A stretch of 14,947 nt of DNA from contig CAMNHS010000022.1 in assembly GCA_946539635.1 (NCBI GenBank), positions 1-14,947 of the forward strand. Reading direction: 5' to 3'. The notes beneath the pieces were generated by a model. The model had not been told where the DNA came from. It searched no databases and was given only the letters and a program-made list of their open reading frames with translations. Source of the DNA: an uncultured Prevotellaceae bacterium. Lineage in GTDB: Bacteria; Bacteroidota; Bacteroidia; Bacteroidales; Bacteroidaceae. This document shows, in pieces, positions 7,302 through 12,576 of this stretch (the first letter of the stretch is position 1; each line of letters begins with the position of its first letter). The translations under genes and the position numbers were made by a program.

Positions 7302-7613
7302 ATGGCAGAAAAAAAGACAGTTAAGGCTGCAGCTCCTAAGGCAGCACCTGCAAAGAAGGCTGCTCCTGCAAAAAAGGCTGCTCCTGCAAAGAAGGCAGAG
7401 GCTCCAAAGAATGAAGTTTATTTTGACGCAGTAAACGCTGGTTTCAAGGCTGGCGAAGTTTATCAGGTTCTCGCAGCAACTGGTAAGGCAATGACAGTAT
7501 CTGATATTGCAAAGAAGGCTAAGGCTACTAATGAAGAGGTTATCCTCGGTATTGGTTGGCTACTCAAAGAGGGTAAGGTAACAAGCGTTGACAACAAGAT
7601 TATCCTCGCTTAA
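7302..7613 (+). CDS. small winged-helix protein (DUF2582-like) with histone-like Lys/Ala/Pro tail
   Basis: A 103-residue protein in two parts. Residues 1-36 are a disordered basic tail rich in Lys, Ala and Pro, with three exact AAPAKK hexapeptides at 14-31; the DNA repeat unit is 18 bp. Residues about 37-103 (NEVYFDAVNAGFKAGEVYQV to the end) look like a compact winged helix of the DUF2582 kind, with helices around DAVNAGFKAGEVYQVL and TVSDIAKKAKATNEEV and a beta wing at GKVTSVDNKIIL. No catalytic residues are seen. The tail resembles histone H1-like or AlgP-like tails and would bind DNA or RNA non-specifically, so a nucleoid-associated or regulatory role is inferred. It is monocistronic by its own promoter and terminator, and divergent from iorA. 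Confidence 0.8.
   Translation: MAEKKTVKAAAPKAAPAKKAAPAKKAAPAKKAEAPKNEVYFDAVNAGFKAGEVYQVLAATGKAMTVSDIAKKAKATNEEVILGIGWLLKEGKVTSVDNKIILA
7341..7394 (+). repeat. 18-bp coding tandem repeat, three copies (AAPAKK)
   Basis: Three consecutive 18-bp units (7341-7358, 7359-7376, 7377-7394) differ at only a few bases and each encodes Ala-Ala-Pro-Ala-Lys-Lys. They form the basic tail of the winged-helix protein. The near identity at DNA level suggests recent slippage or duplication, so copy number may vary between strains. Confidence 0.85.
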
Positions 7614-7636
7614 TATTATCTCACTAAGAATAAAAG

Positions 7637-7671
7637 CGTGAAGGATGACAAATCATTCTTCACGTTTTTTT
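7637..7671 (+). terminator. intrinsic terminator after the winged-helix gene
   Basis: A 12-bp stem (CGTGAAGGATGA at 7637-7648 with TCATTCTTCACG at 7653-7664, one G-T pair) closes a CAAA loop and is followed by seven T residues. It sits 23 bp after the stop codon. This is the clearest terminator in the window. Confidence 0.88.
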
Positions 7672-7687
7672 ATCATTCTTTTGACCA

Positions 7688-8338
7688 TTGAAAACGAATA
7701 AGACTACTACCTACAAACTAATTCTTGACTACTTCCGCAAACAAGGAGAATTTGACACAGAGCTGAAATATGGCAGTGTGTTTCAACTACTTATTGCAGT
7801 AGTATTATCAGCACAATGTACTGATAAGCGTGTAAATATGATTACTCCAGAACTATTCTCAAAATATCCTGATGCAAAATCTATGTCGGAAGCAGAAGAA
7901 GTAGAGGTTTACGAATATATCAAGAGCGTCTCCTACCCTAACGCAAAAGCAAAACATATCGTTGAACTTTCAAAGATGATAATGTCTGAATATGGCGGTG
8001 AGGTGCCATCTAGTATGGATTCTTTACAAAAACTGCCAGGTGTAGGTAGAAAGACGGCAAACGTTATGTTGGCAGTTGCATTCGGACGTGATGCTATGCC
8101 TGTCGATACACATGTTTACAGAGTGTCACACCGATTGGGATTGGTAGGAAAAAGTTGTAACACCCCGCTAAAGGTAGAGAAGGAACTATGTAAACACATT
8201 TCTAAAGGCGAATTAGGCAAAGCACACCATTGGCTTCTGCTTCATGGAAGATATGTATGCAAAAGCCTAAAGCCACAATGTAATAAATGCCCCTTTGATT
8301 CTTTCTGTCCAAAGATTTTGGAAGATAGTAAATTGTAA
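7688..8338 (+). CDS. nth: endonuclease III, base-excision repair DNA glycosylase/AP lyase
   Basis: A 216-residue HhH-GPD glycosylase that removes oxidised pyrimidines and cleaves the resulting abasic site. The helix-hairpin-helix LPGVGRKTANV spans 116-126 with catalytic Lys122, and the catalytic Asp140 is in VDTHVYRV. The [4Fe-4S] ligands C191-X6-C198-X2-C201-X5-C207 are complete. Length matches the family (E. coli 211). The start must be TTG at 7688: an in-frame TGA lies at 7682, and the first in-frame ATG is at residue 51, inside the conserved LSAQCTDKRVN block. The gene starts only 16 bp after the T-run of the preceding terminator, so either some read-through or a weak promoter in that gap must drive it. 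A TTCTTTTG at 7676-7683 is one base off the -7 consensus. Confidence 0.95.
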   Translation: MKTNKTTTYKLILDYFRKQGEFDTELKYGSVFQLLIAVVLSAQCTDKRVNMITPELFSKYPDAKSMSEAEEVEVYEYIKSVSYPNAKAKHIVELSKMIMSEYGGEVPSSMDSLQKLPGVGRKTANVMLAVAFGRDAMPVDTHVYRVSHRLGLVGKSCNTPLKVEKELCKHISKGELGKAHHWLLLHGRYVCKSLKPQCNKCPFDSFCPKILEDSKL

Positions 8339-8343
8339 TAAAA

Positions 8344-8379
8344 GGGAGTTAAAGAGGGAGTTAAAGAGGGAGTTAAAGA
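8344..8379 (+). repeat. 12-bp tandem repeat, three exact copies
   Basis: GGGAGTTAAAGA occurs three times head to tail, starting 6 bp after the nth stop codon and ending just before the bidirectional terminator hairpin. It is non-coding and purine-rich on this strand. It is likely a slippage-prone sequence; no function is evident. Confidence 0.85.
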
Positions 8380-8382
8380 AAA

Positions 8383-8416
8383 GAGGTGAACACCTATTGG
8401 TGCCCACCTCATTTTT
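8383..8416. terminator. bidirectional terminator between nth and gdhA
   Basis: The hairpin GAGGTG-aa-CACC / TATT loop / GGTG-cc-CACCTC spans 8383-8410, a 10-bp paired stem with one 2x2 internal mismatch. It is followed by TTTTT on the plus strand (8412-8416). On the minus strand it is followed by a T-rich stretch, the complement of AGAAAA just left of the stem. It lies between two convergent genes and can serve both. Confidence 0.75.
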
Positions 8417-8436
8417 GTTATATCTGATATAATCTT

Positions 8437-9777
8437 TTAAACGATACCCTGTGCCATCATTGCGTTAGCAACCTTCATGAAGCCAGCAACGTTTGCACCC
8501 TTCACATAGTTGATATAGCCATCAGCCTCTGTGCCATACTTAACACAATTAGCGTGAATGTCATTCATAATCTTGTGCAGGTAGTTATCAACCTCCTCTG
8601 ATGTCCAAGACAGACGCTCAGAGTTCTGTGACATCTCAAGACCTGATACAGATACACCACCTGCATTAGCTGCCTTACCTGGAGAGTACAGAATCTTTGC
8701 ATCCTGGAACACCTTGATTGCTTCAGGAGTTGTAGGCATATTAGCACCCTCAGAAACAGCGATAACGCCATTTGCAACAAGAGTCTTAGCTGCCTCCTCG
8801 TTAATCTCATTCTGAGTAGCAGAAGGAAGTGCAATTTCACAACCCTTCTCAGCCCAAGGCTTCTTACCCTCAACATACTTTGCAGAAGGATACTTCTCAG
8901 CATACTCCTTGATACGTCCGCGCTGTACGTTCTTCAATTCCATGATGAAGTCAAGTTTCTCACGATCAATACCATCTGGATCATAGATGTAACCGTTAGA
9001 ATCAGAACATGTCATAGGAATAGCACCAAGCTGAATGAGTTTCTCCATTGTGTACTGAGCAACGTTACCAGCACCAGAAACGAGAACCTTCTTACCCTTG
9101 ATATCAATATTACGTGTCTTCAGCATGTTCAGCAAGAAGTAAACGTTACCATAACCTGTTGCTTCAGGACGAATCAAAGAACCACCGAATGAAAGACCCT
9201 TACCTGTCAGCATGCCTGTGAATTGGTGTGTAAGTTTCTTGTACATACCAAACATATAACCTACTTCACGGCCACCTACGCCAATATCACCAGCAGGAAC
9301 GTCCTCGTCAGCACCAACGTGACGATAGAGCTCTGTCATGAAAGCTTGGCAGAAACGCATAACCTCTGCATCACTCTTTCCACGAGGTGAGAAGTCTGAA
9401 CCACCTTTTGCACCACCCATCGGAAGTGTTGTCAAAGAATTCTTGAAAGTCTGCTCGAAAGCCAAGAACTTCAGGATACCCAAGTTTACTGACTTATGGA
9501 AACGAATACCACCTTTGTAAGGGCCAATAACGTTGTTGTGCTGGATACGATAACCCATGTTTGTCTGAACGTTACCCTTATCGTCAACCCAAGACACACG
9601 GAACTCTATCACTCGATCTGGAATACAGAGACGCTCGATAAGATTTGCCTTGTCAAACTCTGGGTGTTTGTTGTACTCTTCCTCAATAGTTGGAAGTACT
9701 TGAGATACAGCCTGAATATACTCCGGCTCATTTGGAAATCTCTGCTTGAGATTTTCGATTACTGCTTGTGCATTCAT
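8437..9777 (-). CDS. gdhA: glutamate dehydrogenase, hexameric small-subunit type, probably NADP-linked
   Basis: A 446-residue enzyme, standard for the 50-kDa hexameric family, that interconverts 2-oxoglutarate plus ammonia with glutamate. The substrate site has GPYKGGIRFHKSVN at 85-98 and PMGGAKGGSDF at 119-129, with the catalytic Lys124. The proton-shuttle Asp164 is in DVPAGDIGVGGRE. The Rossmann fold has SGAGNVAQ at 234-241 and, after the second strand, CSDSNG at 257-262, where Ser-Asp-Ser resembles NADP-type enzymes such as E. coli GdhA. Coenzyme choice is inferred from this similarity only. It is transcribed alone from its own promoter about 160 bp upstream and ends at the shared terminator. 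It is the main ammonia-assimilation candidate in this stretch. Confidence 0.95.
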   Translation of the reverse strand: MNAQAVIENLKQRFPNEPEYIQAVSQVLPTIEEEYNKHPEFDKANLIERLCIPDRVIEFRVSWVDDKGNVQTNMGYRIQHNNVIGPYKGGIRFHKSVNLGILKFLAFEQTFKNSLTTLPMGGAKGGSDFSPRGKSDAEVMRFCQAFMTELYRHVGADEDVPAGDIGVGGREVGYMFGMYKKLTHQFTGMLTGKGLSFGGSLIRPEATGYGNVYFLLNMLKTRNIDIKGKKVLVSGAGNVAQYTMEKLIQLGAIPMTCSDSNGYIYDPDGIDREKLDFIMELKNVQRGRIKEYAEKYPSAKYVEGKKPWAEKGCEIALPSATQNEINEEAAKTLVANGVIAVSEGANMPTTPEAIKVFQDAKILYSPGKAANAGGVSVSGLEMSQNSERLSWTSEEVDNYLHKIMNDIHANCVKYGTEADGYINYVKGANVAGFMKVANAMMAQGIV

Positions 9778-9935
9778 CTTTTTTACCTTTTTTTATTTTA
9801 AATAATGTGTACCAATATTCATTTCTATAATAAATAAGGTACGTTAACTATCATTTTGTTTGCGCTTGTGTTGTTGTTTTTGAATTTGTGGCACTTTTTC
9901 AACACTATTTATACCACTTTATTGATTTACGGGTG
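9778..9935 (-). other. long 5' leader of gdhA
   Basis: About 150 nt lie between the predicted start site near 9929 and the gdhA ATG, much longer than the other leaders here. It is AT-rich. It contains a possible 9-codon upstream reading frame (9854-9825) and a weak GTACC/GGTAC pairing (9809-9813 with 9838-9842). I recognise no known riboswitch or leader-peptide motif. Confidence 0.4.
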
Positions 9936-9967
9936 CAAAATTACACATTTTTCCTGAAACAAACAAA
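9936..9967 (-). promoter_or_regulatory. Bacteroidetes-type promoter of gdhA
   Basis: Minus strand TTTG at 9967-9964, a 20-nt spacer, and TAATTTTG at 9943-9936 match the phylum consensus exactly. The -33 box lies inside the poly-T tract of the terminator that ends the neighbouring minus-strand operon. Confidence 0.72.
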
Positions 9968-9994
9968 AAAAAGTTGCAAAAAATGCAACTTTTT
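9964..9994 (-). terminator. intrinsic terminator of the bamD-rpoZ operon
   Basis: A perfect 11-bp inverted repeat (9968-9978 with 9984-9994; core AAGTTGCA/TGCAACTT) has a 5-nt loop. Read on the minus strand it is followed by a run of T down to 9965. The stem is GC-poor (GTTGCA core), so it may be moderate in strength. It lies about 87 bp after the last gene of the operon. Confidence 0.65.
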
Positions 9995-10080
9995 CTTTAA
10001 AATCTTACACTTTGCTTAATTTTGTTTGCTTTCAAGTACAAAGTGTCAGCAATTTCGTCTAATATTGTGTGCGTTAACAA

Positions 10081-11256
10081 TTATTTTTCCATTACTATAC
10101 GCAAACCTACTGTTACAGCCTTAAATTCTGGGCCATAATTTTCACGAGATGCTGTGCGGCACTCTGTTGTTGTGCTGATAAAAGAACCGCCACGAGCTAC
10201 GTGCGCTATAGCATCACCACTCTTTACCACAGGGTCTATCTCCAAGGTATCTCTATATTTCTCAAAATTATCCTCCACCCATTCTGACACATTGCCATTC
10301 ATGTCGCGCATATCCAATTCGTTTGGCATATACTGTCCAACAGGATGAGGAGTACCATTCGATGTTGCACGATAGCAAGCTACATTATCAAGATACTTAG
10401 AACCGCTATACTGGTGAGAATGTGACTTTGCAGCACCACGAGCAGCATATTCCCACTCTGCTTCTGTTGGCAGACGGAATTTGTCACCTGTCTTTTCTGA
10501 AAGTTTCTTAACAAACTTCTGAGCATCGCTCCATGTGATATTCATTACAGGCAATGTAGGATCATCCTTACCATCATACTGTTTGATATCTGAAGGATTG
10601 TTTCCCATCACCTCGTCCCACAATTCCTGTGTCACCTCAGTCTTACCAATCCAATAGCCTTTGGTAATCTGAACGTCATGTGCTGGCAGTTCTGTAAAAT
10701 TGTCAAAGCCGTCTTGCTCTGATGTTGCTCCCATACGGAAATTTCCTGGTGCCACATAAACCATGTCAAACTTTGCATCACCAACTTTTACTGTCTTTGT
10801 ATCACCCTCATTGGGTTCTTCATTACTGCCGCAAGAAGTAAGCATAGCAGCAGATGCAGCCATCAAAATGGCAATTGTTCTAATTCTATCCATAGACTTA
10901 ATAAGGTTTTCGTCATATTTTATCCCTTTGATGGCAAGTAGATAAACCACAAATGCCACAATAGGTATCAAGCTGGGAGGCCATATATAAAAGCGTCCAT
11001 GCCAATACACATAGTAACTGTTATAACAATAATATGCAAGCCAAGCAATGATTAATACAATGCCAAACTTGCATAATATCTTCTGCAAAGCACGATTCTT
11101 AAAAAAGAATATCGTGATAAAACTGAATAATGCTGTTACTCCAGCAACACTACTAAGTATATACCCTTCTATTCCATTTTGAGGAATAGAGGCAGCCAAT
11201 GCCCCCATCAGCAATGTCACCACTAACAGATATATCGTTTGTTTACGCTGCCACAT
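10081..11256 (-). CDS. fusion of a DUF4293-like membrane domain and an FGE/sulfatase-modifying-factor-like lipoprotein domain
   Basis: A 391-residue open frame with two unlike halves. Residues 1-126 begin MWQRKQTIYLLVV, contain four hydrophobic segments (about 7-22, 32-52, 64-83, 94-109) and end YDENLIKSMDRIR, which is how DUF4293 membrane proteins of Bacteroidetes normally end. Residues 122-142 (MDRIRTIAILMAASAAMLTS then Cys142) form a typical lipoprotein signal with lipobox LTSC. Residues about 158-391 are an FGE-sulfatase/SUMF1 domain (FDMVYVAPGNFRMGAT, FRLPTEAEWEYAARG, DMRDMNGNVSEWVEDN, ARGGSF, GLRIVMEK). At the position of the two catalytic cysteines of true FGE it has Ser361 and Cys366, so formylglycine-generating activity is doubtful. 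The domain would face the periplasm or cell surface. Separate translation of the second half from Met122 (ATG at 10893-10891) is possible. It starts 8 bp after rpoZ. Confidence 0.8.
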   Translation of the reverse strand: MWQRKQTIYLLVVTLLMGALAASIPQNGIEGYILSSVAGVTALFSFITIFFFKNRALQKILCKFGIVLIIAWLAYYCYNSYYVYWHGRFYIWPPSLIPIVAFVVYLLAIKGIKYDENLIKSMDRIRTIAILMAASAAMLTSCGSNEEPNEGDTKTVKVGDAKFDMVYVAPGNFRMGATSEQDGFDNFTELPAHDVQITKGYWIGKTEVTQELWDEVMGNNPSDIKQYDGKDDPTLPVMNITWSDAQKFVKKLSEKTGDKFRLPTEAEWEYAARGAAKSHSHQYSGSKYLDNVACYRATSNGTPHPVGQYMPNELDMRDMNGNVSEWVEDNFEKYRDTLEIDPVVKSGDAIAHVARGGSFISTTTECRTASRENYGPEFKAVTVGLRIVMEK

Positions 11257-11264
11257 AGCTCTTT

Positions 11265-11609
11265 TTAGAAATCATCATCATCGTCATAAACATCTTGTGA
11301 AGGATCCTTCCAATAGATTTCATGATTCAGGAACTCCTCTGTTGCTATGAGCGTTGGCTTTGGCAACTTCTCATAATATCGGCTAATTTCTATCTGCTCG
11401 CGATTCTCAAACACCTCCTCAAGTGTATCGTTGTAATTGGCGAACTCAGAAAGTTTCTTGCTCAGCTCTTGCTTGATATCCTGAGAAATCTGGTTTGCAC
11501 GTTTGCCAATTATTGCAACACTTTCGTAGATATTATCTGTTGCGTCACAAAAATCCATCAGGTCACGTGTAACTGTGTTTGTAGGTGCTTTACTCTTCTT
11601 GTAATCCAT
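11265..11609 (-). CDS. rpoZ: RNA polymerase omega/Rpb6-like subunit
   Basis: A 114-residue protein beginning MDYKKSKAPTNTVTRDLMDF. The block ATDNIYESVAIIGKRANQIS at 23-42 matches the omega/Rpb6 core (a helix with a conserved K-R-A-N/Q pattern), followed by helices around LSKKLSEFANYNDTLEEVFE. The C-terminus is strongly acidic (DVYDDDDDF). Bacteroidetes encode such an Rpb6-type omega next to bamD. It would help assemble and stabilise RNA polymerase through the beta' subunit. Its start lies inside bamD (20-base overlap, 11590-11609), so the two are translationally coupled. Length and context agree with the assignment. Confidence 0.82.
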   Translation of the reverse strand: MDYKKSKAPTNTVTRDLMDFCDATDNIYESVAIIGKRANQISQDIKQELSKKLSEFANYNDTLEEVFENREQIEISRYYEKLPKPTLIATEEFLNHEIYWKDPSQDVYDDDDDF

Positions 11610-12435
11610 CTTTTATAAATCTTTTACATTTTTCAATATATTTCTCTGCCAAAGGGCGATCTTTCGAATCGGGATACTCATTTATGAAACCATAGCATTC
11701 ATCCTCTGCATCCTGATAACGTTCTGCCTGCTTGGCATAAACACTATGATAAGCTAATGCATACTTACTCTTCATAATGAGTGATGCAAAATCCTCGCGA
11801 TATTTTGAGAAGGGATAATCTTTAATAGCATTTTGCGAAGTAACTATACATGCATCGTAGTTATTACCACCACTGGTGCAGTTACCAAAATATGTTCCGA
11901 GGTTGTAGTATAGCTGTGCATTTATAAGTTCCTTTTTCACCAGGACATCCTGCAGTTCATAAAGTTTAGTCTCTGCGACCTTGCGATGTGCACTTTCCGG
12001 ATACATATCCATAAAATCCTGATAAGCCTTCATTGCAGCATATGTTGGCGTCTGATCCAAACGTGGCTCTGGAACTGTATTATACAAACTCTCACCAACA
12101 AAGTATGAAGCCTCTTCTGCAAACAAGCCCTGCGGATAAGATGTGCTATATTTCTTAAAAATCTCAGAAGCTGAATCATAATCACCGTTGCGGTATGTTG
12201 CAACAGCATACAGGAACAAACATTCTTCTCCTTTTGAGGTTCCCTTCATGATGGTTACGAGGTCACCCAACAATACAGATGCTTGAGAGAACTTGCCTTC
12301 AACAAAGCATGTCTTTGCAAATTCATACTTGTAGAGGTAGTCATTTGACTTATACACAGCATTAAATTCTTTTGCACAACCAGACAAAAGAACAGCCGTT
12401 ATCACGAGTATAATATAAATATTCTTCACGCGCAT
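11590..12435 (-). CDS. bamD: outer-membrane protein assembly lipoprotein BamD
   Basis: A 281-residue lipoprotein with signal MRVKNIYIILVITAVLLSGC (lipobox LLSGC, acylated Cys20). It is followed by TPR-like helical pairs (YKYEFAKTCFVEGKFSQASV, CLFLYAVATYRNGDYDSASE, KAYQDFMDMYPESAHRKVAE, ERYQDAEDECYGFINEYPDS). BamD is the essential periplasmic scaffold of the BAM complex that inserts beta-barrel proteins such as the porin in this window. The frame is open up to 12501, but I chose ATG 12435. It alone gives a proper lipoprotein signal, and the promoter -7 box (12452-12459) lies downstream of the longer start, which therefore would not be transcribed from it. First gene of an operon with rpoZ and the DUF4293/FGE fusion. 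Confidence 0.9.
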   Translation of the reverse strand: MRVKNIYIILVITAVLLSGCAKEFNAVYKSNDYLYKYEFAKTCFVEGKFSQASVLLGDLVTIMKGTSKGEECLFLYAVATYRNGDYDSASEIFKKYSTSYPQGLFAEEASYFVGESLYNTVPEPRLDQTPTYAAMKAYQDFMDMYPESAHRKVAETKLYELQDVLVKKELINAQLYYNLGTYFGNCTSGGNNYDACIVTSQNAIKDYPFSKYREDFASLIMKSKYALAYHSVYAKQAERYQDAEDECYGFINEYPDSKDRPLAEKYIEKCKRFIKDGLQEE

Positions 12436-12451
12436 ACGCAAAAATTCGGCA

Positions 12452-12459
12452 CAAAGGTA
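12452..12459 (-). promoter_or_regulatory. -7 element of the bamD promoter
   Basis: TACCTTTG on the minus strand is identical to the -7 box of iorA. A TTTG at 12479-12476 is the nearest -33-like box but is only 16 nt away, shorter than usual. The start site would fall near 12446, about 10 nt before the bamD ATG, which supports the ATG at 12435. Confidence 0.55.
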
Positions 12460-12563
12460 ATAAAAAAACATGAGACAAAAACCATTTATCCGCTTTTTCA
12501 TTGGAAAATTAAGATTTTTTTAACAAATACACACTTCTCATCTTATATATTAAGTAAAATCTT

Positions 12564-12571
12564 TATCTTTG
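12564..12571 (+). promoter_or_regulatory. -7 element of the uvrB promoter
   Basis: TATCTTTG matches TAnnTTTG and ends only 5 nt before the uvrB ATG at 12577. No good -33 box is seen 19-21 nt upstream. Given the usual start site a few bases after this element, the transcript would have almost no leader. Confidence 0.55.
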
Positions 12572-12576
12572 CACCT

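Noticed and set aside
8344..8379. Possible CRISPR-like array
   Set aside because: Units are 12 bp with no spacers and no cas genes nearby; it is a simple tandem repeat.
9825..9854. Short upstream reading frame in the gdhA leader (9 codons)
   Set aside because: Such a frame is expected by chance in 150 nt, and it has no amino-acid bias that would suggest attenuation.
10007..10046. Inverted repeat ACACTTTG/CAAAGTGT downstream of the fusion gene
   Set aside because: The 24-nt spacer and short AT-rich arms give a weak structure, and the better terminator at 9964-9994 explains the region.
10081..11256. The DUF4293/FGE frame as a pseudogene or sequencing frameshift
   Set aside because: The frame is continuous, and both halves keep conserved motifs to their ends; I cannot exclude a lost stop codon but see no damage.
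11590..12501. Longer BamD start at 12501
   Set aside because: It adds 22 residues in front of a perfect lipoprotein signal, and the promoter -7 box at 12452-12459 lies downstream of that start.
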